Source: CBDCWQ01 sp965223435 (GTDB lineage: Bacteria; Myxococcota; Kuafuiibacteriia; Kuafuiibacteriales; Kuafuiibacteriaceae). Taken from it: a stretch of 64,000 nucleotides of DNA. The notes under the pieces were generated by a model that did no database searches, was not told where the DNA came from, and was given only the letters and a program-made list of their open reading frames with translations. The stretch covers positions 1 through 64,000 of the forward strand of contig CBDCWQ010000021.1 of the NCBI GenBank assembly GCA_965223435.1. Reading direction: 5' to 3'. Every line of letters starts with the position of its first letter. Within the stretch, counting starts at the first letter, position 1. Position numbers and translations under genes: made by a program. This document shows, piece by piece, positions 25,317-33,767 of this stretch.

Positions 25317-26420
25317 ATGGGTGAACCCCCGAAAACTCAGACTTCCGAACTGCGGCGCAATAGGGTAACGGGCAGCACCTTGTCCGCGACACGCCCGATA
25401 CCGAGGGGGGTTCCCGACTCAGACGAACCTCATTTTTCGGAACGTTTCATCCTTGCGCCCTACGCAAAAGGTGGTTTGGTACTCGACCTTAAAAGTGGGG
25501 ACTATCACCGGCTGAATGGTGCCGCCCAAGAAATCTGCGAGGCCCTCGGCCGGGGGCTGAGCTGCCGCGCGGTCGCGGAGCGCCTGTCCCAAAAGTACGG
25601 GCGAGAGCTCCAGGAAGTCGCCAAAGATGTCGATTCGGTTTGGCAGGGGCTCTTTGGTCAAACCCATCGAGCCCGTCCGGCTCCCCCCAATCCGATTTCC
25701 TTCAGAGCAGAGTCCAGTGGCTTCACGCTTTATTGGTACCGCAAGGCGGTCTTGGGTCTGGACGAAGAGGTTTCGACCATTCGCCTGTGTCGTCCGCCCG
25801 GTGGTGGTGCCTTAACCACGAGCGCTCTTCAGCAGTGGCTCTTGTGGGCCGCGCCGCACATCTTGGTCTTTCACGGCCAACCCGTTATCCATGCGTCCAC
25901 GGTTCGGTTTCGAAATACCTGTCGTGCTTTTTTGGGTCAGAGCGGATCGGGCAAATCGACAACGGCCCGCACCCTGGAAGAACAGGGTGCTACGGCGGTT
26001 TCTGATGATCTTTTGCTTTTGCGGTTTCGCGATCGTCAGGTGTGGGTTGCGGGCGAGGCGGAGTCGCTGGTTCGTCAGTGGGCGGCGCGGGCGGCGAAAC
26101 AGCTCGCTGGTGGCGGCCCCGTAGTCCGGACTGCGCCGCTGCTCGAATGCGTGCGGGGACCGTTCCTTGAGCCGCTTTCCGATATTTGGATTTTCGATTC
26201 TCCCGATTCGCGCAGCGATCGCCTGACCGAGCGTCCACTGACGGGGCCCGATGCGTGGACCCATCTACTCAACAATGCCTTTGCCGAAATGGCGTCGCGC
26301 AAGGTTTGGAGCGAAACGCTGGAGGTTGCGTGCGCGCTTGAGACCAGCGTGCCCATTCGTTTGGTGTCGATGCCGAACGGACTTGAGCGTCTTCAGAAGG
26401 TGCTCCCAAGCTATTTTTGA
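25317..26420 (+). CDS. PqqD (RiPP recognition) domain fused to HprK-like kinase
   Basis: 367 residues. Residues about 42-115 match a PqqD/RRE module (FILAPYAKGGLVLDLKSGDY, LNGAAQEICEALGRG). Residues about 150-367 match the HPr-kinase-like fold, with a P-loop at about 205-214 (FLGQSGSGKSTTA) and GATAVSDDLLLLR. HprK-like enzymes in lasso clusters such as paeninodin phosphorylate the peptide's C-terminal Ser; here the recognition element is built into the kinase. Start ATG 25317. It is divergent from the precursor and faces the B2/methyltransferase pair end to end. Candidate acceptors in the core region are one Ser and two Thr; the C-terminal residue is Pro, so C-terminal phosphorylation would not apply. 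Confidence 0.8.
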   Translation: MGEPPKTQTSELRRNRVTGSTLSATRPIPRGVPDSDEPHFSERFILAPYAKGGLVLDLKSGDYHRLNGAAQEICEALGRGLSCRAVAERLSQKYGRELQEVAKDVDSVWQGLFGQTHRARPAPPNPISFRAESSGFTLYWYRKAVLGLDEEVSTIRLCRPPGGGALTTSALQQWLLWAAPHILVFHGQPVIHASTVRFRNTCRAFLGQSGSGKSTTARTLEEQGATAVSDDLLLLRFRDRQVWVAGEAESLVRQWAARAAKQLAGGGPVVRTAPLLECVRGPFLEPLSDIWIFDSPDSRSDRLTERPLTGPDAWTHLLNNAFAEMASRKVWSETLEVACALETSVPIRLVSMPNGLERLQKVLPSYF

Positions 26421-26475
26421 GAATCGGCAGTAGCCGACGCTATGCGCACAGGCATCGACGCGGGTGCGTTCCTGT

Positions 26476-26862
26476 TCAAAGCTCGACGATCACGTCGTAG
26501 CGGTTTTCGGCGTAAGGGTCCTCTCCGATCCAGGCGTGGCCTAGGGGTTGGGGGTCGCCGTGACGAAAGCCCATCATCAGGGGTGCTTGGGCAGAACCTT
26601 GGTCGAGTGCAATTTCAAGGAGTGCTCTACGAAAACAATTGCGGCCGCCAGGGCAGCACGCATCCACCCAGCGAATGGCTTGTTGGAGTCGCTCTTTGTC
26701 GTCCGAACTCCGACGACGTTTCGAAGACGCGGCACCTTTGAGCTTGGCCAAGAGCGGCTTGGGGGCTTCGTGTCGCCGTCCCCACTCGACCCGGGGCAGG
26801 TTCTGCAAGACCCGCGCGAGGTCGGCAGCCAGGCCCAGGGGATGGTGGTGGCGCCAAGTCAA
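26476..26862 (-). CDS. Lasso-type B2 leader peptidase (transglutaminase-like Cys protease)
   Basis: 128 residues from a TTG at 26862 that overlaps the methyltransferase stop as TTGA. The conserved catalytic set of the transglutaminase_core3/lasso B2 family is seen: Cys76 in GGRNCFRRALLEIAL, His109 in PLGHAWIG and Asp115. The N-terminal half has the usual basic helix (RVLQNLPRVEWGRR). B2 proteins cut the leader from the core while a B1/PqqD protein presents the leader; here PqqD domains are supplied by the kinase and methyltransferase fusions. Cytoplasmic. The N-terminal hydrophobic segment found in some B2 proteins is absent, and the length is close to the shorter members. Confidence 0.82.
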   Translation of the reverse strand: MTWRHHHPLGLAADLARVLQNLPRVEWGRRHEAPKPLLAKLKGAASSKRRRSSDDKERLQQAIRWVDACCPGGRNCFRRALLEIALDQGSAQAPLMMGFRHGDPQPLGHAWIGEDPYAENRYDVIVEL

Positions 26863-28319
26863 CGAGCGACCCCTTGTCCCTCGAGCAGTCCACCCTCCAC
26901 AAGCTTGGACACCAGCCGGTGGATTTCGTGACCTGGGGGTGCCAACGACCTTGGGTTGTGGCTGAGGGCCTGCGCTATTTCGGACGCAGTATGGCCGCTT
27001 TCGGCCAGTTCCCAGATCATGAGCCCGCTTTGATTGAGCTTAAAAGTGCTTCCCTGGTGCTTGTTGATGAGCAGCAGCCCATCTCCGAAGGCTTCGGCAA
27101 CGACGTCGTCCGCTCGGCGGTAGCGTATGCGATGGACGGCGCGGCCGGACTGATCATGGGGGGCAAACACAAAATAGCCGCCCACCCGGTCTGCAAGACC
27201 CAGCCCGGCCTCACCGGCTTCGTCTAAGATTTCTTGCATAGAGCTGAACCGATGTCTAAAGCTGGGAGAGGTTGCGTCTGGCCACGAAAAGCTCCAGCGA
27301 TCGCCGGGTTCTGGGATATGGGCAGACCATGTGCGCCTGAGCAGCCGTCTTGGGGCGTCGATCAAGTAATCTTGAGGCCGAATCGGTGACACGGTTGCCG
27401 GAACCATGACAAAGCCCCTCGGCGTGATCGCCCGTTTGCACGCAAGGAGGGTGTTGATGCGGTTTTGTCTCCCCGGGATGCCCGCATACACATCTGAAGA
27501 GAGCAGCACCGCTTGGTAAGAACCCGGAATTTCGTGCAACGCGCGGACCGAACACACCGCGAAGTGAGTCCACGCTTCGAGCCCGAGATCGGCGCGGTGT
27601 TTTTTTGCCCGCTGAATCAATTCTCTGCTGAGGTCTATGCCCGTGACCCGTACTTCCCGCTGGGCGAGCCCGAAGGCTTCGCGGCCGGCGCCGCATCCCA
27701 CGTCGAGGACGGAATCTCCGGGCGCCAAAAAACGCTCCGCCAGGGTCTTTTCGGTGTTGCTGAGGCCTTGGAGCGCCAGCTCGTCGAAGGTTCGACTGGC
27801 TATTTTTGAGTTGTAACAGGCGGACTCGACCGCATCTGCATCCTCGGGAATCGGTGCAATCTGCATTTGCAGCATCGATGCTCGGCAGTAATGTCTGAAA
27901 ATCGAGACTTGATCGAGGTGATCCCACAGTTTTTGCGGAAGCTGCCATCGGGTCAGTAAAGACCACGGGGCCTTGGTCAGGTGTATCAGCCTTGGTCGAC
28001 GCCAGACGCGCTCCACCCATCCAATGATCCGTTGTTCGCCCGCGGCGCCGACCAAAGCCGCCTTCGCTTGACCTTGGTCGTCGATCACCGCCACACCCGG
28101 CCCTCGCCGAGGTTGAGAAGTGAGTTCAAGACCATCCAGAGGTCGGAGGATGGACGAACCTTCGGGGATTTGTCCCACCCACACCCAAAGTGAACCTTCG
28201 GCGCCCAACGCCTGGTTGAGGGTGCTTGAGGGTAGGTGGGTTCGATGGCCGCCCTGATGCAATGTCGAAGCTAACGTTTGATAGGGCGTTTTTGCGCCGA
28301 TGGGTTCTCGAAGCTGCAT
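26859..28319 (-). CDS. SAM-dependent methyltransferase fused to C-terminal PqqD domain
   Basis: 486 residues from ATG 28319. Three parts: an N-terminal ~150 residues of unknown type (VWVGQIPEGSSILRPLDG, IGWVERVWRRPRLIHL); a class I methyltransferase about 165-390 with the SAM loop SVLDVGCGAGREAFGLAQ (203-220) and acidic GIDLSRELI; and a PqqD/RRE module about 400-486 (LLLINKHQGSTFKLNQSGLM, IWELAESGHTASEIAQAL). The fusion points to methylation of a leader-bearing peptide, with the fused module grasping the leader. It is coupled to the B2 peptidase by a four-base overlap. Which atom is methylated cannot be read from sequence. Confidence 0.78.
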   Translation of the reverse strand: MQLREPIGAKTPYQTLASTLHQGGHRTHLPSSTLNQALGAEGSLWVWVGQIPEGSSILRPLDGLELTSQPRRGPGVAVIDDQGQAKAALVGAAGEQRIIGWVERVWRRPRLIHLTKAPWSLLTRWQLPQKLWDHLDQVSIFRHYCRASMLQMQIAPIPEDADAVESACYNSKIASRTFDELALQGLSNTEKTLAERFLAPGDSVLDVGCGAGREAFGLAQREVRVTGIDLSRELIQRAKKHRADLGLEAWTHFAVCSVRALHEIPGSYQAVLLSSDVYAGIPGRQNRINTLLACKRAITPRGFVMVPATVSPIRPQDYLIDAPRRLLRRTWSAHIPEPGDRWSFSWPDATSPSFRHRFSSMQEILDEAGEAGLGLADRVGGYFVFAPHDQSGRAVHRIRYRRADDVVAEAFGDGLLLINKHQGSTFKLNQSGLMIWELAESGHTASEIAQALSHNPRSLAPPGHEIHRLVSKLVEGGLLEGQGVAR

Positions 28320-28508
28320 GACTCGTTAGGGTTATCAGAGGCACCCCGTTTCGGGTCCAATACCGCGAAAGACACACCTGTGGGAAGCGGCGTTGACCCG
28401 CCCACATTGAGCAAGTCTTGGGGCCGTGCTACCCGATCTGCTTCCCTCAAATGGACAACATCTCCAGTGTGGACGAGATTCTGGGGACAAGAGGACGGGA
28501 TACACTCG

Positions 28509-30716
28509 ATGGGCATAAGAAGACACTTCATCTCCTCAACCATGGTTCCGATAGCTTGTGGCGCGTTTGGGGTTATGGCTTGGCCAATTACGGTCAGTTA
28601 CGCGGCGGGGCCGGCCCTCGGCCCGGCGAGGGCACTCGATGCGGGCCAGGCTGCTTCTACGGAGAATGCCTTTTCCCATCATATCGTAACCGATCGAAAT
28701 GGACGCTGGCTGGCCGCGTGGCATGGCGAGTGCACCACGGGGACCACCTGCGATATTTTTGTCGCCTCTTCGACCAATGCCGGCGCCAGCTGGAGTACAC
28801 CCCGTTTGTTGGTTTCTGAGTTCGCGACCGATGACGCGTCGGATAGCCGCGTTCGGTTGGCCACCGATGGGGCCGGAAACTGGGTTGCGGTTTGGGATTC
28901 TGGCTCGAGCACGACGAGCCCTCTGGGTGCCGATTTGGATATTTTGGTATCTCGTTCTTCCGATAACGGTGATACCTGGAGTTCTCCGGCCGCGCTCAAC
29001 ACCAACGCGACGAGCGATTTGGCGGTGGATTTCACGCCCCAGATCTCTACCGATGGTGGGGGGAACTGGGTTGCGATTTGGACCTCGAGCCGTACGCTTG
29101 GCTCCAGTGGCATCGACTATGACGTCTTGGTCGCGCGCTCAACCGACAATGGCCTGAGCTGGACCGATCCCGTTCCGGTGGATCCGGCGGGGACCACGGA
29201 CGACATCTGTGAGGTGGGTTCTGACATCGAAGTCAGTGGCTCGACCTGGGTTGCTGCTTGGTACTCGTACAACAATGCCGACTGTCAGGGCTTTTCTGGG
29301 CCTTCCGCCGACGTTTGGTCCAGTCGGTCGACCAATGGTGGCGCCGCCTGGAGCGCTCCGGTGCGCGTGGTTGGGGCCAGCGATGACGGTCCGGATTTTG
29401 AACCCAAACTGGCTGTCGATTCATCCGGAACCTGGTTGATGGTGTGGCACTCCAATTCGACGCTCGGTGGTACGGTAGGAGACGACCGTGACATCCTTCT
29501 TTCAAGGTCAGTGAACGATGGGGTCGACTGGAATGAGCCCGTGGCTTTGGCCACAGATGCTGCAGCCGACGCCGATATTCACGACGAAACGCCCGAGATT
29601 GTGTTTGACGGTGCGGGGAACTGGGTCGCGGTGTGGTCGACCCATGCGACCTTTGGCGGGACGGCCCAAAGCGAAAAAGACATCGCGATTTCGAGTTCAA
29701 CCGACGGCGGTTTGACTTGGTCTACAGCGGTGATGGGAAACAGCAACGGCGCAACGACCTCGGGGGATGATGTCAGCCCTCAATTGGTGGCCGACGGCGC
29801 GGGGGCTTGGATCGCGATGTGGTCGAGCTCAGACACGGTGTTTGGACCGGGTCGAAATATCATTTTTGCCCGTGGAGCCCACCCCTGCGGGGATAACGAC
29901 ATAGATCCGGGTGAAGCCTGCGACGATGGGAATACCGACGACGGTGATTGCTGCTCTTCGATGTGCGCCATCGACTCGGTGGGGACAGCCTGTGTGGACA
30001 CCACCCTCACCGATTGCTTCAGGGCTGCATGTGATGGGGCCGGGGCCTGCATTCAAACGGCGGTGGGCATACCGAGCTGCTGTGACGACGATCTGGACTG
30101 CGACGACAGTCTGGTTTGCACGAAGGATACCTGTGATCTTACGAGCAATACGTGCCAGGCGCCCGAAGCCATCGCGGGTTGTTGCGTTGATGACCAAGAG
30201 TGTGATGACGGGCGAAGCTGCACCACGGACAGTTGTGATACCGCTCGGAATCAGTGCGCGTTCTCGGATCCTGCAAGCGGTTGCTGCGACAGCAACAATG
30301 AGTGCGATGACGGACTGGCTTGTACGACCAACACCTGTGATCTGGTCGCTCATGTGTGCGAGGCAGCCCAAGCCATCGCCGGCTGTTGTGACGAGGATGC
30401 GGATTGTAGCGACGGTGATGTGTGCACCCGAGATAGCTGTGACCTGAACACGAACACCTGTGCCGCATCGACCGCAATCGCCGGCTGCTGTGAACAGAAC
30501 AGCGACTGTGACGATGGCGACGCGTGCACCAACGATGTTTGTGACACGGCCCAAAATACTTGCAATGCGCCAGCCCGAATTCGCGACTGTGGTCCCTCCG
30601 ATGACGGCGGGTGCAGCTGCCAAAATTCGAACTGGGCCGGCCAGAGCCCCTTGTGGGCTTTCGGGATCTTGGGACTGGGGCTCTTCCTCCGCCGTCGCCG
30701 AAATCAGATTCGGTAA
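28509..30716 (+). CDS. Surface protein: BNR/Asp-box propeller, Cys-rich repeats, MYXO-CTERM tail
   Basis: 735 residues from ATG 28509 (MGIRRHFISSTMVPIACGAF), which starts a signal peptide; an in-frame upstream ATG (28278) would add 77 non-secretory residues. Residues about 40-450 form sialidase-like repeats with Asp boxes such as SSTNAGASWSTP, SSDNGDTWSSP and STDGGLTWST. A DUF4215-type segment (GEACDDGNTDDGDCC) leads into five Cys-rich repeats of the form CDDGxxCTxDxCD. The tail GGCSCQNSNWAGQSPLWAF, a hydrophobic stretch and RRRR is a MYXO-CTERM sorting signal, known to direct myxobacterial proteins to the cell surface after processing by a myxosortase. Catalytic sialidase activity is not assured; many such proteins only bind. 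Confidence 0.85.
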   Translation: MGIRRHFISSTMVPIACGAFGVMAWPITVSYAAGPALGPARALDAGQAASTENAFSHHIVTDRNGRWLAAWHGECTTGTTCDIFVASSTNAGASWSTPRLLVSEFATDDASDSRVRLATDGAGNWVAVWDSGSSTTSPLGADLDILVSRSSDNGDTWSSPAALNTNATSDLAVDFTPQISTDGGGNWVAIWTSSRTLGSSGIDYDVLVARSTDNGLSWTDPVPVDPAGTTDDICEVGSDIEVSGSTWVAAWYSYNNADCQGFSGPSADVWSSRSTNGGAAWSAPVRVVGASDDGPDFEPKLAVDSSGTWLMVWHSNSTLGGTVGDDRDILLSRSVNDGVDWNEPVALATDAAADADIHDETPEIVFDGAGNWVAVWSTHATFGGTAQSEKDIAISSSTDGGLTWSTAVMGNSNGATTSGDDVSPQLVADGAGAWIAMWSSSDTVFGPGRNIIFARGAHPCGDNDIDPGEACDDGNTDDGDCCSSMCAIDSVGTACVDTTLTDCFRAACDGAGACIQTAVGIPSCCDDDLDCDDSLVCTKDTCDLTSNTCQAPEAIAGCCVDDQECDDGRSCTTDSCDTARNQCAFSDPASGCCDSNNECDDGLACTTNTCDLVAHVCEAAQAIAGCCDEDADCSDGDVCTRDSCDLNTNTCAASTAIAGCCEQNSDCDDGDACTNDVCDTAQNTCNAPARIRDCGPSDDGGCSCQNSNWAGQSPLWAFGILGLGLFLRRRRNQIR

Positions 30717-30740
30717 AACCCTCGTTCGCGTCATCGCGGG

Positions 30741-30766
30741 CCCGCGCGATCCAGCGCGGGTTGTTT
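30741..30766 (+). terminator. Intrinsic terminator after the MYXO-CTERM gene
   Basis: CCCGCGC (30741-30747), loop GATCCA, GCGCGGG (30754-30760) form a perfect 7-bp stem followed by TTGTTT. Confidence 0.6.
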
Positions 30767-30791
30767 CCTCGGACTCGACTCGAGGTTCTCG

Positions 30792-30817
30792 ACCTTGACC
30801 ACCCCAGACATCAAGGT
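30792..30817. promoter_or_regulatory. Inverted repeat upstream of the pse operon, possible operator
   Basis: ACCTTGA (30792-30798) and TCAAGGT (30811-30817) are perfect 7-base arms around a 12-base spacer, 23 bases before the pseB-like start. A TTGACC in the left arm with TAGGCA 17 bases on gives a weak promoter-like pair that the repeat would cover. Confidence 0.35.
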
Positions 30818-30840
30818 TAGGCATCGCCGCCAATCAGCCT

Positions 30841-31851
30841 ATGAAAACGCTATTGGACGGAAAATCGGTTCTCATCACTGGGGGTACAGGGTCGTTTGGC
30901 AAGCAGTTCGTACGGACGCTGCTCTCACGGTCTAAAACCGCTCGGATTGTGGTTTTTAGCCGGGACGAACTCAAGCAGTTTGAGATGTCCAGAGAACCAG
31001 AATTCGCCAAGGAGTACGAGCGTCTTCGTTTCTTCTTGGGAGACGTGCGGGATCGCGCGAGGCTTCGACAGGCCTTTGACCAGGTCGACTACGTGGTGCA
31101 CGCAGCGGCGCTTAAGCAGATCCCAGCTTGTGAGTACAATCCGTTCGAGGCCATCAAAACCAATGTGTTTGGGGCCGAGAACATCATCGACGTGGCCATT
31201 GAGCGCGGCGTGAAGCGTGTGGTGGCCCTTTCAACCGACAAAGCCTGCAATCCGATCAACCTCTACGGGGCCACCAAGCTTTGCAGCGATAAGCTGTTTG
31301 TGGCGGGGAACGCTTATGCAGGCGCCAAGTCCACGAGCTTCGCCGTCGTTCGTTACGGAAATGTGGTGGGTAGCCGCGGCAGCGTGATACCGCTGTTTTT
31401 GAAGCAAAAAGAGAGCGGGAAGCTCACGATCACCCACGAGGACATGACGCGTTTTTGGATCACGCTACCCCAAGGGGTTGATTTTGTGTTGAATTCGCTT
31501 GAGCGCATGCGCGGAGGTGAACTGTTTGTCCCCAAAATTCCGAGCATGAAGGTCACCGAGTTGGCCAAGGCCATTGCCCCCAAAGCAGAGCTTGAGTTTG
31601 TGGGCATTCGGCCGGGTGAAAAACTGCACGAGGTCATGATTTCTCAAGACGATGCCCGTGAGACGATGGAGTACAAGAGCTATTACGTCATTCAGCCGCG
31701 CTTTGACTGGTGGGGCGAGGACCGGAGCGTAGAGGGCGGCAAGCCGCTGTCCGAAGGGTTCTCGTACAGCTCCGACAACAATACGGAGTGGCTCACCGAA
31801 GTTCAGCTGCGTGACATCCTCCATACCATTGGCGCCTCGTCTACACCGTGA
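30841..31851 (+). CDS. pseB: UDP-N-acetylglucosamine 4,6-dehydratase (inverting), PseB type
   Basis: 336 residues, full length for PseB/FlaA1-type SDR enzymes. Seen: NAD(P)-binding VLITGGTGSFGKQFVRTLL, FSRDELKQFEM (a PseB hallmark), LGDVRDRARLRQAF, HAAALKQIPACEYNPFEAIK, and KACNPINLYGATKLCSDKLF, where the usual Tyr-x3-Lys is Y-G-A-T-K. It converts UDP-GlcNAc to UDP-2-acetamido-2,6-dideoxy-beta-L-arabino-hexos-4-ulose, the first step of pseudaminic acid synthesis, in the cytoplasm. It heads a compact operon: its stop overlaps the GTG of the next gene. Confidence 0.93.
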   Translation: MKTLLDGKSVLITGGTGSFGKQFVRTLLSRSKTARIVVFSRDELKQFEMSREPEFAKEYERLRFFLGDVRDRARLRQAFDQVDYVVHAAALKQIPACEYNPFEAIKTNVFGAENIIDVAIERGVKRVVALSTDKACNPINLYGATKLCSDKLFVAGNAYAGAKSTSFAVVRYGNVVGSRGSVIPLFLKQKESGKLTITHEDMTRFWITLPQGVDFVLNSLERMRGGELFVPKIPSMKVTELAKAIAPKAELEFVGIRPGEKLHEVMISQDDARETMEYKSYYVIQPRFDWWGEDRSVEGGKPLSEGFSYSSDNNTEWLTEVQLRDILHTIGASSTP

Positions 31852-32999
31852 CTGAGAAGCCATTTTACCCCTACGGGCGGCAGAGCTTAGATTCCGAGGA
31901 TATCGCGGCGGTCGTGGCTGCTCTGAAGAGCGACTTTTTGACCACGGGGCCTCGGGTCAACGAATTTGAACGGAACCTCGCGGAGATCGCGGGTTGCCGG
32001 CATGCGGTTGCGGTCAATTCCGGGACATCGGCGCTTCATGCGCTCTATTACGGTGCGGGCATCGGTCCCGATGATGAGATCATCGTGCCGCCGCTCACTT
32101 TTGCGGCTACGGCCAGCGCGGCGCTCCACTTGGGCGCCAAGGTTGTGTTTGCCGATGTCGAGCCCGGTACCGGAAACATCGACCCTAAGGGTGTGGCCTC
32201 GCTGATTACGGACAAGACCCGGGCGGTGGTGGCAGTCGACTATGCGGGGCATCCCGCCGACTACGATGCGCTTCGCAAAGTGACTGAGGGCGCAGGGATT
32301 CGCCTGCTTTCTGATTCGGCGCATGCCCTCGGCGCAACCTACCGGGGTCGACCGGTCGGCGCATTTTCCGACGGCGGGATCGTGAGTTTGCACCCCGTGA
32401 AGCCGGTGACGACCGCGGAGGGTGGGGCGGTGCTGACCGGCGATGCCGACATGGCCAAGCGAGCCGCCCGATTCCGCAATCACGGAATGGTCCGTGAGCC
32501 CGAGGAGACTGAGCGTGAACCCGCGGGGCCTTGGTACTACGAGATTCAGGCGCTTGGTTTGAACTACCGCCTTTCGGATATCCAATGTGCGCTCGGAACC
32601 AGCCAACTTCGGAAGTTAGAGGCCTTTGTTCGGCGCCGGCAGGCGGTGGCGGATCGGTATTTCCAAGGGTTGGCGGCCGTGGATGGGCTTCGTTTGCCTA
32701 CCGTAAGGGACGATGTGGCTTCGGGCTGGCATCTTTTTGTGGTCCGGACCGAAGATCCGGGGCGCCGGAGCGCTTTTTTTCGTGGCCTCCGCGAAGCAGG
32801 TCTCGGTGTGCAGGTCCATTATATCCCGGTTTATTGGCACCCCTACTACCAATCGCTCGGCTACGCTCAGGGGCTTTGTCCGGAGGCGGAGGCTTACTAT
32901 TCGGCGTGTGTGTCACTGCCCATGTACCCACAGCTCACCGATTCTGATGTTGAGGTGATTGTCGATCGGGTGCGCGGGGTCGCGGAGGCTGTTTTATAG
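31848..32999 (+). CDS. pseC: PseC-type UDP-4-keto-6-deoxy-sugar aminotransferase (PLP, DegT/DnrJ family)
   Basis: 383 residues from GTG 31848 (GTGA overlap with pseB). DegT/DnrJ/EryC1 motifs: VNSGTSALHALYYGAGIGP, DDEIIVPPLTFAATASAAL, LLSDSAHALGATYRG, and SLHPVKPVTTAEGGAVLTGD, where the Lys of the PVK segment is the likely PLP-binding residue. C-terminal VHYIPVYWHPYYQSLGY fits PseC. It would transaminate the PseB product using glutamate. Its stop overlaps the next gene's start (TAGTG), so pseB, pseC and the cytidylyltransferase are translationally coupled. Confidence 0.92.
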   Translation: MTEKPFYPYGRQSLDSEDIAAVVAALKSDFLTTGPRVNEFERNLAEIAGCRHAVAVNSGTSALHALYYGAGIGPDDEIIVPPLTFAATASAALHLGAKVVFADVEPGTGNIDPKGVASLITDKTRAVVAVDYAGHPADYDALRKVTEGAGIRLLSDSAHALGATYRGRPVGAFSDGGIVSLHPVKPVTTAEGGAVLTGDADMAKRAARFRNHGMVREPEETEREPAGPWYYEIQALGLNYRLSDIQCALGTSQLRKLEAFVRRRQAVADRYFQGLAAVDGLRLPTVRDDVASGWHLFVVRTEDPGRRSAFFRGLREAGLGVQVHYIPVYWHPYYQSLGYAQGLCPEAEAYYSACVSLPMYPQLTDSDVEVIVDRVRGVAEAVL

Positions 33000-33730
33000 T
33001 GTCGGCCCCACGCACCGTCGCGATTGTGCAGGCGCGCATGGGCAGTTCTAGGCTGCCGGGCAAAGTGCTGAAGCCTATTGGCGATCGGCCCATGCTCGAT
33101 ATTGTGCTCGAGCGTCTCGGTCAGGCGCGGTCCCTGGATGAGGTGATGGTTGCGACCACGGTGGAGCCTTTGGACGATCAGATCGAGGCCTACGTCCGGT
33201 CGCGCGGACAGGCTGTTTTTCGTGGAAGCGAATCCGATGTGCTTGAGCGCTATTATCTGGCGGCGACCCATCGCGAGGCGGAGCTTGTGGTGCGCATTAC
33301 CTCCGATTGCCCGTTGGTTGACCCTGCGGTGGTCGACCGGGTGGTGGACGCGCTGGTGGCCAAGGGGGGCGACTACGCCGCGAATTTTCTGGAGCGTCGA
33401 ACGTATCCACGGGGCCTGGAGACCGAAGCGATGACTTTCGCGGCGCTGAAGCGCGCGCACGAGCAGGATCGAGATCCCGCGACGCGCGAGCACGTGACGC
33501 CCTTTATTTATCGAAACCCCGACAAGTTTCACCTGGTGGCTGTCGTGGGCGAAGAAGACCACAGTGGGCATCGGTGGACGGTTGATACCCCTGAGGATCT
33601 GGAGTTGGTGCGACGGGTGTTTACTGAATTGGCCCCAGGAGGGGGCTGGCGGGAGGTTCTTCAGATCGTAGAGGCTCATCCCGAGTGGGAGGCCTTGAAC
33701 CAACACATTCAGCAGAAGGTCGTACCCTGA
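32999..33730 (+). CDS. pseF: PseF/SpsF-type CMP-sugar (pseudaminic acid) cytidylyltransferase
   Basis: 243 residues from GTG 32999. The nucleotide-binding start AIVQARMGSSRLPGKVLKPI is typical of SpsF/PseF proteins; VVRITSDCPLVDPAVVD and GHRWTVDTPEDLELVRRVF follow. It is expected to activate pseudaminic acid with CTP to CMP-pseudaminic acid, the final step before glycosyl transfer. SpsF-like proteins in spore-coat clusters lie beside the same neighbours (SpsC, SpsE, SpsG equivalents), supporting the assignment. A closely related legionaminic-acid type substrate cannot be excluded. Confidence 0.87.
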   Translation: MSAPRTVAIVQARMGSSRLPGKVLKPIGDRPMLDIVLERLGQARSLDEVMVATTVEPLDDQIEAYVRSRGQAVFRGSESDVLERYYLAATHREAELVVRITSDCPLVDPAVVDRVVDALVAKGGDYAANFLERRTYPRGLETEAMTFAALKRAHEQDRDPATREHVTPFIYRNPDKFHLVAVVGEEDHSGHRWTVDTPEDLELVRRVFTELAPGGGWREVLQIVEAHPEWEALNQHIQQKVVP

Positions 33731-33767
33731 TCGCGCGCCGTACGTCCAAAGGCGGAGGAGTTTTGAA

